From positions 1-64,000 of the forward strand of contig NZ_PKUS01000010.1 of the NCBI RefSeq assembly GCF_002866825.1: a stretch of DNA of 64,000 nt. Reading direction: 5' to 3'. Position numbers and translations under genes: made by a program. This document shows, piece after piece, positions 16,845 to 26,157 of this stretch. Source of the stretch: Pseudohalioglobus lutimaris. GTDB lineage: Bacteria > Pseudomonadota > Gammaproteobacteria > Pseudomonadales > Halieaceae. The notes below the pieces were generated by a model, which saw nothing but the letters and a program-made list of their open reading frames with translations, searched no databases and had not been told where the DNA came from. How positions within the stretch are numbered: the first letter of the stretch is position 1; every line of letters starts with the position of its first letter.

Positions 16845-18857
16845 TTGTTAGTTAACAATACACGGCCGCGATTTACGAGCCCATATAGGCCTGTACTCGC
16901 ATTTTTTGCATTTCTCCTTCTTGCACTATCCGCATCGCGAATCTTCTTGATCGCCTTGCACTGGTCTCGTGTAGACGCGGTTGATGGGCTGTTCTATATC
17001 CTTGTGCAGGGAGTACGCTTTGATCTGATTGTTGCCTGCGCGCTTGTGTTACCGATAGCATTGCTGGCCCCCTTTCTGTGTAACAAAACTCCCTGGCTTA
17101 GGTTCCTCAGAGTTTACATGGTCTCGGTTTTCTTTCTGGCGATCTTCATGGAGGCAGCAACACCTACCTTCATCACTGAATACGATCTGCGCCCAAATAT
17201 TCTGTTTGTTGAATATCTGAAATACCCAAAAGAAGTGGGCTCGATGCTTCTGGGGGGCTACAAACTCGACATATTTCTGGGATTACTGGCGGTATATTTT
17301 GTCTGCTGTTTATTCCTGAAGTTTATCTCCCCATGCCTGATCCCAGTTTCAAAGCCTGGCCTTGTCGGGTCTGTAGTTGGATGCAGCGTTGTTGTTATTG
17401 TGTGCGCTCTTGGCGTCCGTTCCAGTCTTGGACACCGGCCAGCGAACCCTGCCAAGGTAGCATTCTCTGACGATCTTCTGGTTAACGACCTAAGCCTCAG
17501 CTCCCTTTATAGCGTTCTCTATGCGATGTACAGTTCCAGTCGCTATGAATCCAGCGTGCGGGCTTATGGCAGCATGGCTATTGCCAATGCTGTACAGGAA
17601 GTCCGGGATGATATGGTATTGGCCGCTGATCGGTTTATCTCTGAAGATATCCCGACACTACATAGGAACGATTGGGTAAACGGTAATGAAAGGCCTATGA
17701 ATCTTGTGATCATCCTGCAAGAGAGCCTTGGTGCTGAGTTCGTGGGCGCATTAGGTGGCACACCCGTCACACCTGAGTTAGATGAACTCACAACCCAGGG
17801 GATATGGTTTAACAACCTCTATGCCACCGGCACCCGATCGGTTAGAGGTATAGAAGCCGTTATTACTGGTTTTACCCCCACACCCGCACGCAGTGTCGTT
17901 AAGCTTCCAAAATCCCAGAGCGGGTTTTTTACCATCGCCGAATTGCTGGGCAGGCGAGGCTATGACACGAGTTTCATCTATGGCGGAGAAGCTCATTTTG
18001 ACAACATGAGACAGTTCTTTGTGGGCAACGGTTTTCAGCAGATCATCGAAGAGAAGGATTTCCTAGACCCATCTTTCAAAGGTTCATGGGGTGTAAGTGA
18101 TGAAGACTTGTTCCAGCGGGCCCATGAGGAGTTTAGCCAGAAAAAGGACAAGCCGTTCTTTAGCCTGGTGTTTACTTCTTCCAACCATTCACCGTTTGAG
18201 TTCCCCGAGGATAGAATTGAGCTATTCGAACAGCCGCGAGACACAGTTAACAATGCGGTTAAGTATGCCGATTTCGCCATGGGCGAATTCTTTCGTCAAG
18301 CAAAGGAGTCCTCTTACTGGGATAACACGGTGTTCCTGGTGGTTGCAGATCATAACTCACGAGTGAGAGGCGCCAACCTTGTTCCTATTGAGTACTTTCA
18401 TATTCCAGCGCTGATTCTGGGAGGGCAGGTTGAGCCCAGAACGTATTCAAGGCTTTCTAGCCAGATCGACCTACTGCCGACGGTTTTGGGAATGATGGGG
18501 GTTCAAGACGAGCACCCGGCTACAGGACATGACCTTTTTCGCCCGGATATTGCAGACGTCCCCGGACGCGCAATTATGCAATACAATACGGTGCAGGCGT
18601 ACATGCAAGGTGATGAAGTCATCGTGATGGAAATGGATAAAAACCCGGCGCACTATCATCGTTCAGTTGCCGGACTGATACCGGCCCAATCCCCCGATCA
18701 GGATTTAATCGATCGTGCACTTGCTTACTCTGTTTGGAGTGCAAATGCTTATCAGAAACGACTTTACCGATTGCCAGAAACGGGCCAAGATCCAGAATTA
18801 GGCAGCACTGCCCCAGTATCCGAACGCCCCCCCATTGAGCTTTCGCTGTTCCAATAA
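16845..18857 (+). CDS. LTA-synthase-like phosphoglycerol/phosphoethanolamine transferase
   Basis: This 670-residue inner-membrane protein has five N-terminal transmembrane segments (residues 1 to about 210) and a periplasmic sulfatase-fold domain. The first metal motif is in LVIILQESLGAEF. The nucleophile Thr is in YATGTRSVRGIEA, and later motifs include VFTSSNHSPFEFP and FLVVADHNSR. This matches the LtaS/OpgB-like group, which transfers phosphoglycerol from phosphatidylglycerol. The start is a TTG with GAGG 5 nt upstream. DgkA is its divergent neighbour and a strong PmrA-like box lies 50 nt upstream. In a Gram-negative cell the acceptor is probably a periplasmic glucan or envelope glycan, not teichoic acid. 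Confidence 0.9.
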   Translation: MLVNNTRPRFTSPYRPVLAFFAFLLLALSASRIFLIALHWSRVDAVDGLFYILVQGVRFDLIVACALVLPIALLAPFLCNKTPWLRFLRVYMVSVFFLAIFMEAATPTFITEYDLRPNILFVEYLKYPKEVGSMLLGGYKLDIFLGLLAVYFVCCLFLKFISPCLIPVSKPGLVGSVVGCSVVVIVCALGVRSSLGHRPANPAKVAFSDDLLVNDLSLSSLYSVLYAMYSSSRYESSVRAYGSMAIANAVQEVRDDMVLAADRFISEDIPTLHRNDWVNGNERPMNLVIILQESLGAEFVGALGGTPVTPELDELTTQGIWFNNLYATGTRSVRGIEAVITGFTPTPARSVVKLPKSQSGFFTIAELLGRRGYDTSFIYGGEAHFDNMRQFFVGNGFQQIIEEKDFLDPSFKGSWGVSDEDLFQRAHEEFSQKKDKPFFSLVFTSSNHSPFEFPEDRIELFEQPRDTVNNAVKYADFAMGEFFRQAKESSYWDNTVFLVVADHNSRVRGANLVPIEYFHIPALILGGQVEPRTYSRLSSQIDLLPTVLGMMGVQDEHPATGHDLFRPDIADVPGRAIMQYNTVQAYMQGDEVIVMEMDKNPAHYHRSVAGLIPAQSPDQDLIDRALAYSVWSANAYQKRLYRLPETGQDPELGSTAPVSERPPIELSLFQ

Positions 18858-18883
18858 CGGTTTCTAGTGGCGAGCTTGTCTAT

Positions 18884-18907
18884 AACTGCTCTTGAAACCG
18901 AGCAGTT
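18884..18907 (+). terminator. Hairpin after the LTA-synthase-like gene
   Basis: AACTGCTC (18884-18891), loop TTGAAACC, GAGCAGTT (18900-18907), 26 nt after the stop. A T-rich stretch lies further on, from 18921 to 18940, so it may be a weak terminator. Confidence 0.45.
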
Positions 18908-18969
18908 CGACACCCTCTAGTTGAATTTTTTGATTTCTTTTACCGGAACCGACAACATTGCCTGGCAGT

Positions 18970-20340
18970 TTACACCTTGAACACCTTGCCCGGGTTCAAC
19001 AGGTGCTTGGGGTCCAGTGCCTGTTTCACGCTCTTCATTACAGCAATTTCTTCCGGTGAACGAGAACAGTGCAGAAAGTCGCGTTTCTCCAGTCCGATAC
19101 CATGTTCGGCGGAAATCGACCCCTTCACTTTTGCCAGGTGTTCGTAGACGATCGTCTCGACGGCATGTTTGTCATGTGCCGGGCCCACGCCCAGGTGGAT
19201 GTTGCCGTCTCCCAGGTGGCCGAAAGTAATCATGCGCGCTTCGGGGAAACGGCGCTGCAATTCCGCCTCCACGCCGCTGATGTAATTTTCCATTTCGCGG
19301 ATGGGCAGACTTATATCGAACACAGCAATGGGACTGATATTGTGTACCAGTGTTTCCACGTCGTCGCGCATTTCCCATATTTGCGCCGCCTGCTGACTGG
19401 ACTGGGCGATCACTGCGTCGGCAATATGGCCCTCTTCCATGAGCCCACCGAGGACCGTCATGAACAGTTCTTCCTCTCGTTCCGGGTCCGAACCTTCTGT
19501 TTCCAGCAGCACATAGTAGGGATAATTGGTAGGGAGGAACGCCTGGTGTTTTCCGGTCTCTTCTACCATGTAGTGGTAGTGGTTTCGCCACATCACCTCG
19601 AATGAGCTGAGTTTGCCCTCGAAATCCGTGCCCAGCTGACGTAATAGCCCTGCTACTTCGCTGAACGTGTTGAGGGCAACAAAAGCGGTTTGCACCGTGC
19701 GGGGTGCCGGCCGCAGCCGCAACACGGCGCGGGTGACGATACCGAGTGTTCCTTCACTGCCAATAAACAGGTGCTTGATATCGTAGCCCGCATTGTTCTT
19801 CAGCATTTCGTTCATGGAGGAAATAACAGTGCCGTCGGCCATCACCGCTTCCAACCCCAGCACCTGTTCGCGCATCATGCCATAGCGCACTACGCTGTTA
19901 CCGCCTGCGTTGGTGCCTATCATACCGCCAATGTGCGCACTGCCACGGGCGCCGAAGTCAATTGCAAACAGCCAGCCTGCTTCGCTTGCGGCCTCCTGTA
20001 CGTTCTGCAGGATAGCACCCGACTGCACCGTCAAGGTGCCCGCTTCGGCGTCGAGATGCTCTATCGCGTTCATCCGTTCCAGCGAGATAACAATATCTTC
20101 GGGTTCGCAGGTTATGCCGTTTACCAGTCCGCTAAGGCCACCCCAGGGCACAACCGTCTGGTTTTCCTGGTGACACAGCGCCATTACCCGTGAAACCTGC
20201 TCCGTCGTTGCCGGACGCACAATGGCCCTGGCCGGGCAGTTGCCCATGCCCCAGGAATAGTTGGGGCGGGAACTGACGTCATCACCCTTTAACAGTCCAC
20301 TGGGACCAACGATTTCAACAATCGACTGAAGAATTTCCAC
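18970..20340 (-). CDS. FAD-binding oxidase of the GlcD/D-lactate dehydrogenase family
   Basis: This 456-residue flavoprotein oxidises a 2-hydroxy acid or similar substrate. The FAD-binding PCMH domain is shown by PWGGLSGLVNGI, GARGSAHIGGMIGTNAGG and FIGSEGTLGIVT. The C-terminal FAD-oxidase domain has FGHLGDGNIHLGVGP and ISAEHGIGLEKR, the metal-site and active-site motifs of D-lactate and D-2-hydroxyglutarate dehydrogenases. I start at GTG 20340, which has GGGAG 10 nt upstream; a TTG at 20361 is the alternative. It lies 136 nt downstream of the SDR gene on the same strand and is probably part of the same catabolic cluster. Confidence 0.92.
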   Translation of the reverse strand: MEILQSIVEIVGPSGLLKGDDVSSRPNYSWGMGNCPARAIVRPATTEQVSRVMALCHQENQTVVPWGGLSGLVNGITCEPEDIVISLERMNAIEHLDAEAGTLTVQSGAILQNVQEAASEAGWLFAIDFGARGSAHIGGMIGTNAGGNSVVRYGMMREQVLGLEAVMADGTVISSMNEMLKNNAGYDIKHLFIGSEGTLGIVTRAVLRLRPAPRTVQTAFVALNTFSEVAGLLRQLGTDFEGKLSSFEVMWRNHYHYMVEETGKHQAFLPTNYPYYVLLETEGSDPEREEELFMTVLGGLMEEGHIADAVIAQSSQQAAQIWEMRDDVETLVHNISPIAVFDISLPIREMENYISGVEAELQRRFPEARMITFGHLGDGNIHLGVGPAHDKHAVETIVYEHLAKVKGSISAEHGIGLEKRDFLHCSRSPEEIAVMKSVKQALDPKHLLNPGKVFKV

Positions 20341-20476
20341 GATAACTTCACTCCCGTTCAATCAGTAATTTGTGTGGGCCCATGTCTGAATGAATAGCCC
20401 TGTCCACGCAGAATAGACCATCAGCGCCAAACGGAATGTCCACAACGCGACAGTTGGGAATTCTGCTTGCAAACGG

Positions 20477-21250
20477 TCAAGCCACAGGAGGCTCCCAGTT
20501 CACACCGTTTATGTGGCTGCCGCCATCGGCGAACAGGGTGTTTCCGGTTACATAGCGCGCGTCATCAGAAGCAAGAAACGCCACCACACCGCCGATATCG
20601 GCCTCCGGGTCACCCATGCGCCCCATGGGGTTCTGCTTGAGCATTAATGCTGCGTTTTCGGGCGTGTACCGTTCGAACCGGTCATAGGCCGGGGTCCTCG
20701 CGGCCGGGCAGATAACGTTAACGCAGATGCCGTGTTTGGCCCATTCCCTGGCCGCAGTGCGCGACAGGGCACGCAGTGCTTCTTTTGCCGAGTTATATTC
20801 AACGGTGTACGGGTGCGCATTAACACCGTTGAGCGAGCAAACATTAATCACCCTGCCCCACTGCCGGCCCTGCATGGATTCAAAGGCTGCTTTCATCGCC
20901 CACCACGGTGCCATGAAACCGCCGGTCAGGGCCCGCTCGAAATCCTCGTCCTCACGGGTTTCCAGTCGCGCCGGGGGGGTGCCGGTGGGATAGGCATTAT
21001 TGACCAGAATATCTAAATGGCCGAATGTGCTGATGGTCTGCTTAACCGCATCCTCCACCTGTGCCCGGTCCCGGATATCGACCTGTTGAAACACGGCATT
21101 GTCCAATGCCTGCGCAACCCTGTTGCCCGACTCAGTATCATATTCGGCGATGACGACCTGCGCGCCGCGCGCATGCAAGGCCCGCGCGATGCCTTCGCCC
21201 ACACCTTGTCCTGCGCCTGTCACCAGGGCTACTTTATCCTTGAGTACCAT
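20477..21250 (-). CDS. Short-chain dehydrogenase/reductase
   Basis: This 257-residue classical SDR has the cofactor motif TGAGQGVGEG, NNAYPTG in the NNAG position and the catalytic YNSAK, with a serine in CSLNGVN. An acidic residue after beta-2 (IAEYD) suggests NAD rather than NADP. It starts 14 nt after the sulfatase gene on the same strand, so the two are co-transcribed. An alcohol freed by the sulfatase would be a logical substrate, which is inference from order. Substrate identity is unknown. Confidence 0.93.
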   Translation of the reverse strand: MVLKDKVALVTGAGQGVGEGIARALHARGAQVVIAEYDTESGNRVAQALDNAVFQQVDIRDRAQVEDAVKQTISTFGHLDILVNNAYPTGTPPARLETREDEDFERALTGGFMAPWWAMKAAFESMQGRQWGRVINVCSLNGVNAHPYTVEYNSAKEALRALSRTAAREWAKHGICVNVICPAARTPAYDRFERYTPENAALMLKQNPMGRMGDPEADIGGVVAFLASDDARYVTGNTLFADGGSHINGVNWEPPVA

Positions 21251-21264
21251 TACTGTTACCTTTG

Positions 21265-23580
21265 CTATAGAAGTTCTATGTTCACGTTGATTATCTTTCC
21301 GCCGCTAAACTCGTAACCAGGCGCCGCGTCTTTGGGGTAATGCCCCGCGGGGGAGCCGCTGTCCAGTCCAACATCGAAGGTTTCATCTATCGAGAAAAAA
21401 GCGGGCGGTGTAGCGGGCACCCTGGCGCTGCCCAGAACCTCTGTTCCCTGGCGCAGGGTAAAGGTACCACCCTTGCCATAGCCCCCGGGCTGGTCATAGT
21501 CGAAGCTGACCTGAAGGTTTTGCCTGCCACGCAACGGGTCCTTGCCCTGAATGCGCACTTGCCCGAACTCAAAGACGCGGTACTCAAATACCGGCGCGCC
21601 CTTCCCATCGAGGTAGAGCGACCAGCCTCCCGACGTACCACCGATGGTAGCAATAACGCCACTTGCGGTGCCGCTGGCAACCTGCACATCCGCGACCATC
21701 TGCCAGGAGCGGTTGGTCATCGGCGGGGCGCTGCCCTCGGGTATGCCCACGGCTCCCTGCTGGTAGCTGAACCGGGTCCGACCCGCTACAAGACTGGGCA
21801 TTGGCGTTCGCGTATCGAGCGAGCTGCGCAGGGGCAATATACCCAGCCTGGCTGCCTCCTTCTCAAACAGGGCCTGCATAGCAGCAAGCTTCTGTGGTTG
21901 CTCACTGGCGAGATCCCGTGCCTGGCTGAAATCACTGTCCAGGTCATAGAGTTCCCACACATCGTCTTCGAAAGGCGTGGGCCCCATGCGCACACCAACC
22001 GTCCAGGGAAGGCGGTCATGGCGCGCAGAGGCCATCCACCCCTGGTGATAAATAGAGCGGTGGCCATGCACTTCAAAGTACTGGGTCGTTTTGTGCTCCG
22101 GCGCTGCGGCGCTGTTAAAGCTGGGTAGCAGACTGCTGCCATCGAAGGGTAACTGCTGATGACCTTTCACCGCTTCGGGCAGGGAGAGACCGGCGGCGTC
22201 AAGTATGGTCGGGGTGATGTCGTTTACATGGGAGAACTGACTGCGTAAGCCGCCGGCATCGCTTATTCCCGCGGGCCAGCTGACAACCATTGGGTTGCGG
22301 GTCCCGCCCAGGTGTGACGCCACCTGCTTGATCCATTGAAACGGCGTATTCAGGGCCCAGGCCCAGCCGGCATTGTATTGCGGGTAGCTTTCGCGGCTGC
22401 CGATGTCATCAATGCGCTTGAGTTGGGTCGCTACCGGCTCCTGCAGGCCCTGCAGTGCGCCAAAGTAATTCACACTGCCAGGCAGTCCGCCTTCCCCGCT
22501 GCTGCCGTTGTCACCCACAATGTAGACAAACAGGGTGTTATCGAACTCACCGCTGGCCTTTAGTTGGTCGACCAGTCTGCCCACCTGGGCATCCGTATGT
22601 GCCAGGAAACCAGCAAACGTCTCCATCAGGCGCTCCGCCACCCGTCGCTCATCCGCATCAAGGCTCTCCCAGGCGGGCAGTTCCTCCGGTCGCGCGGTGA
22701 GGAGCGTGTTCCCGGGAATCACGCCTCGCTTCTTCTGGCGTGCAAATATCGACTCGCGCAGGGCGTCCCAGCCGGCTGAGAACTGCCCTTTATATCGATC
22801 TATCCACTGCTGCGGCACCTGCAGGGGTGCGTGCGCGGCACCGGTGGCGAAGTAGATGAAGAAGGGTTTATCAGGCGTGACGGCCTGCTGCGTGCGCATC
22901 CATTTAATGGCTTGGTCTGCCATGTCCTCGGTCAGGTGGTAATTCTCGCCCGCCGGGCGCATCACCGGAGAGGTCCCCTCATAGAGGGTGGGTTCAAACT
23001 GGTCGGTTTCACCGCCAAGGAAGCCATAGAACTTCTCGAAGCCCAGCCCTGTTGGCCAGCGATCAAACGGACCGGAGGGCGATGTCTCCCAGGCCGGAGC
23101 CAGGTGCCACTTGCCGAATGCCGCTGTGTTGTATCCATTGCTGCGCAGAATCTCGGCAACGGTGGCGGCATTACTGCTGAGAATGCCCTGGTACCCCGGA
23201 TAACTGTTGCTGGAATTGAGCACTGCGCCCACGTTTACCGCATGGGAGTCTCGCCCGGTCAGCAGGGAAGCACGCGTGGGTGAACATATCGCTGTGGTGT
23301 GAAAACGGTTGTAGCGCAGGCCCTCGGCCGAGAGTTGCTCCAGGGCGGGCGTTTGCGCCGGCCCACCGAAGGTACTGGCCGCCCCGAAGCCAACGTCGTC
23401 CAGCAGTACCAGGACCACATTGGGTGCACCGGGCGGGGGCTTCAGAACCTCAATGGCAGGTATATCTTTTGCCATGGCGGGCAGTGCCAATAAGAAAGCC
23501 AGCAACAGCATTCGCCGGCTTAGCCTCTGCCAGGACAGCGTGCATCTGAGTAAGTGGAAATGATCTTTTAAATCGCGCAT
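21265..23580 (-). CDS. Exported arylsulfatase (type I, CSPTR motif)
   Basis: This 771-residue sulfatase has an N-terminal signal segment (LLLAFLLALPAMAKD). The metal-binding VVLVLLDDVGFG is followed by CSPTRASLLTG, the CxPxR motif whose cysteine is converted to formylglycine. Later active-site stretches are FGKWHLAPAWE and VYIVGDNGSSGEGG. The C-terminal 180 residues are an extra beta-rich domain seen in large arylsulfatases of the AtsA type. I start at ATG 23580 with AAGGAG 6 nt upstream, rather than at the GTG two codons earlier. It is the first gene of the operon with the SDR. It hydrolyses sulfate esters, probably in the periplasm. No activating enzyme is in this window. Confidence 0.94.
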   Translation of the reverse strand: MRDLKDHFHLLRCTLSWQRLSRRMLLLAFLLALPAMAKDIPAIEVLKPPPGAPNVVLVLLDDVGFGAASTFGGPAQTPALEQLSAEGLRYNRFHTTAICSPTRASLLTGRDSHAVNVGAVLNSSNSYPGYQGILSSNAATVAEILRSNGYNTAAFGKWHLAPAWETSPSGPFDRWPTGLGFEKFYGFLGGETDQFEPTLYEGTSPVMRPAGENYHLTEDMADQAIKWMRTQQAVTPDKPFFIYFATGAAHAPLQVPQQWIDRYKGQFSAGWDALRESIFARQKKRGVIPGNTLLTARPEELPAWESLDADERRVAERLMETFAGFLAHTDAQVGRLVDQLKASGEFDNTLFVYIVGDNGSSGEGGLPGSVNYFGALQGLQEPVATQLKRIDDIGSRESYPQYNAGWAWALNTPFQWIKQVASHLGGTRNPMVVSWPAGISDAGGLRSQFSHVNDITPTILDAAGLSLPEAVKGHQQLPFDGSSLLPSFNSAAAPEHKTTQYFEVHGHRSIYHQGWMASARHDRLPWTVGVRMGPTPFEDDVWELYDLDSDFSQARDLASEQPQKLAAMQALFEKEAARLGILPLRSSLDTRTPMPSLVAGRTRFSYQQGAVGIPEGSAPPMTNRSWQMVADVQVASGTASGVIATIGGTSGGWSLYLDGKGAPVFEYRVFEFGQVRIQGKDPLRGRQNLQVSFDYDQPGGYGKGGTFTLRQGTEVLGSARVPATPPAFFSIDETFDVGLDSGSPAGHYPKDAAPGYEFSGGKIINVNIELL

Positions 23581-23696
23581 CTGCACTCCTTATTGATTAC
23601 TGTTCTTCGCGGACGGTTGCTTTTTCGAGGGTCTGTAAAGTGTAGCGCAACCAGCGCAGCAGGCCTTCAGTCGTCAGCCAACCTCACCTGTAATTG

Positions 23697-23706
23697 CGGC
23701 TATGGT
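23697..23706 (+). promoter_or_regulatory. CGGCTATGGT element upstream of the MFS gene
   Basis: The second copy of the 10-mer seen at 3724 and 42845. It lies 134 nt before the MFS start. It could be a promoter -10 region; no clear -35 is seen. Confidence 0.25.
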
Positions 23707-23840
23707 CAGACTATTCGTTACAACGCTTGATTTGTGATCAAACCAGAACCAACATACGCCCTTCACCTTCCGGCCAGCTCCCCGGAACTGGCAGACAACA
23801 GATTCTCAGCCCCTTTGCACAGAGGATAACAACCACCTCA

Positions 23841-25115
23841 ATGAAAGTTCTACTCACAGTTACTTCCCTGCTCCTGTCGACCGCGCTGCTATTGGTCGGC
23901 CACGGCCTGCAATTGACCCTGTTGCCACTTCGCGCCAGCGCTGTCGGCATGTCGGAATTCACCATCGGACTGAGCGCATCTTGTTACTTCCTGGGCTTTG
24001 TAGCCGGCTGCCTGAGCATCCCGCGCATCATTGGGCGGGTGGGGCATATTCGTGGTTTCGCCGTGCTAACCGCGATTATGGTCTGCGCCCTGCTCTCCCT
24101 GGAGATGCTCGACTACTGGCAGGCATGGCTGGTGATACGCTTTTTGACCGGTATGGCCCTCAGTGGGCTTTACACGGTCATCGAGAGCTGGCTGAACAGC
24201 CAGGCAACAGCCCAGACTCGCGGCAGGATACTATCGGTGTATACCTTCGTGACCCTGAGCGCCCTGCTGGCAGGGCAGTTCCTGATCAATCTGGCACCCG
24301 TGGAAAGTTCCACCCTGTTCAGTCTGGGCGCAATCTTTCTCGCTCTGGCGATTATACCGGTAGGTCTGACCCGGCGTATGGCACCTAACCCGGTGGAGCC
24401 TACCCGCTTTGAGTTCGGCCTGCTGTACCGGCGCTCCAGGCCTGCCTTTGCCGGCGCACTGCTGTCCGGTCTGGTTGTAGGTAGTTTCTGGTCACTGGGC
24501 GCTTTGTTTGCCAGCTCCTACAGCGAGTCGGCCATGGACGTGACCTGGTTCATGAGCGCGGCAATAGGGGGCGGTGCATTGCTGCAATACCCCATCGGAC
24601 TCTTCTCGGACCGCGTGGACCGACGCATTGTCCTGAGCACACTGTGTGTGGGCGGTGCTATTACCGCCGCAGCGGTCGCGATGAGTATCGGCTTTCCCTG
24701 GTACCTGGCGACCGTTTTCTTTTTTGGCGCTATGGTCATGCCACTGTATGCAATGGCCCTGGCAACCGTCGCAGACGTCTCCGCCAGCGATGAATTTGTC
24801 CAGGTCGGCACGTCGGTACTGCTGCTTAACGCACTGGGCGCTGCTCTGGCTCCATTGCCGCTGGGTCAGTTGATGGCAGTGGCAGGCCCCTCCTCCCTGT
24901 TCTGGGCATTCAGCGGCATCTGCCTGACAATGTCCGTGTACCTGGGCTTCCAGTTTCGCAATCCCCGGGCGGTTAGCGTAGAGGAGCAAACGCCGTTTAA
25001 GGCCGCTGGCGCCGACACCGCCCCTGCTGTCCTGGAGATGGATCCCAGGGGAGATGAGCAACATGAGCATGCCGAAGCCGTGGTCACGGAAGTGGACAAC
25101 GGCAAGCTGGACTAG
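23841..25115 (+). CDS. MFS transporter (YcaD-like)
   Basis: This 424-residue permease has about twelve transmembrane segments. It carries conserved MFS loop signatures: SDRVDRRIVL between helices 8 and 9 and the N-half FLTGMALSGLYTVIESWLN, a hallmark of the YcaD group. I begin at ATG 23841, which starts directly with the first helix; an upstream in-frame start (23694) adds a polar leader unlike the family. The C-terminal 60 residues are acidic and cytoplasmic. It is divergent from the sulfatase gene and convergent with the luciferase-like gene. It may move the substrate of the neighbouring sulfatases, but that is only suggested by location. Confidence 0.88.
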   Translation: MKVLLTVTSLLLSTALLLVGHGLQLTLLPLRASAVGMSEFTIGLSASCYFLGFVAGCLSIPRIIGRVGHIRGFAVLTAIMVCALLSLEMLDYWQAWLVIRFLTGMALSGLYTVIESWLNSQATAQTRGRILSVYTFVTLSALLAGQFLINLAPVESSTLFSLGAIFLALAIIPVGLTRRMAPNPVEPTRFEFGLLYRRSRPAFAGALLSGLVVGSFWSLGALFASSYSESAMDVTWFMSAAIGGGALLQYPIGLFSDRVDRRIVLSTLCVGGAITAAAVAMSIGFPWYLATVFFFGAMVMPLYAMALATVADVSASDEFVQVGTSVLLLNALGAALAPLPLGQLMAVAGPSSLFWAFSGICLTMSVYLGFQFRNPRAVSVEEQTPFKAAGADTAPAVLEMDPRGDEQHEHAEAVVTEVDNGKLD

Positions 25116-25148
25116 CCTGGTGAAATGTTGCGTGTGCCAGGTGGCGGC

Positions 25149-26135
25149 TCAGTCCTTTGCCTGCAGTCTCGGTATGACCTGTTCTGAATAAAGCTGCAGA
25201 CTTTCCCAGGCCGCATCTATGGGGATGCCACCGCAGAGCGGCGAGAGGTTAATCGACCCCTTCTCCACGATACGGGACGCAGCCTGCTCCGGGCTGAGTA
25301 TGGCGTACTTGCCCTCCTGCCTCAGCGCCGGCAACGTGCTGGCTGCCGACTCGGCGTAAGCGCGCCGGCTTGGATGTGCCCAACTTGCATAGGCCTGCGC
25401 GTCATAGAGCAAGAACTCTCCCAGTTCTTTCCAGGCCTTGTCCGGGTCTTCCGCGATGAGCGTCAGACACGGCTCGCGCGGGTAGATGACGAAGCCTTCC
25501 TCAAAACCGTGGCCCTTGCATGCGGCCTGATAGGCATCCCCCAGGGCAGGGTCGTCGATGGCTGGCGCGAAATACAAACCGAAACGGGCCGCCCTGTTTG
25601 CTGCTGCCACGCTGTTACCGCCAACAAACACTATTGATCGCGCAGGAGTGTGCAGCGACGGTGTCAATTGCACCTCAACGCCCCGGTGCGCAAACGCCTC
25701 GCCACTCAATGCACGTAACAGGATGGCCAGTTTCTCGTCGAAGACCTTGCCGCGGCGCTGCCAGTCTGCACCGAATGCCTGATACTCACACTGGCGATAG
25801 CCCAGGCCAACGGTAAGATTAAAACGGCCCCGCGAAACCTGGTCCAGCGCGACGATATCTTCGGCCACTCGCAAGGGGTCATGCAGGGGCAGTTGCAGGG
25901 CACTGACACTCAAGACAATACGCTGCGTGCACGCTGCAGACGCCATAGCCAGCATCAGTGGGGCGCTAAGAAAACCATCAGAAGTATTGTGGTGCTCGGA
26001 AAACCCTGCGACAGAGATGCCTTGTGCATCGGCCCAACGTACCATTTCCAGGCAGGCGCGGGTACGGTCTGCAGGTGTATCAGGACAGGACGGCGCCCGC
26101 CGCAGGTCAAACTGCAGCACCGAAAGATGCGTCAT
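25149..26135 (-). CDS. Luciferase-like (LLM class) flavin-dependent monooxygenase
   Basis: This 328-residue protein has the bacterial-luciferase TIM-barrel pattern: GFSEHHNTSDGFLSAPLMLAMASAA near the N-terminus, RIVLSVSALQLPLHDPLRVAEDI, and GRFNLTVGLGYRQCEYQAFG. Such enzymes use reduced FMN or F420 to oxidise organic substrates. It lies 22 nt after the NTF2-like gene on the same strand, which in turn follows a sulfatase gene, so the three form an operon. The FMN versus F420 preference cannot be judged. The ATG start fits the family. Confidence 0.9.
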   Translation of the reverse strand: MTHLSVLQFDLRRAPSCPDTPADRTRACLEMVRWADAQGISVAGFSEHHNTSDGFLSAPLMLAMASAACTQRIVLSVSALQLPLHDPLRVAEDIVALDQVSRGRFNLTVGLGYRQCEYQAFGADWQRRGKVFDEKLAILLRALSGEAFAHRGVEVQLTPSLHTPARSIVFVGGNSVAAANRAARFGLYFAPAIDDPALGDAYQAACKGHGFEEGFVIYPREPCLTLIAEDPDKAWKELGEFLLYDAQAYASWAHPSRRAYAESAASTLPALRQEGKYAILSPEQAASRIVEKGSINLSPLCGGIPIDAAWESLQLYSEQVIPRLQAKD

Positions 26136-26157
26136 CGGCAGTGCTGCGCCACAGCGT

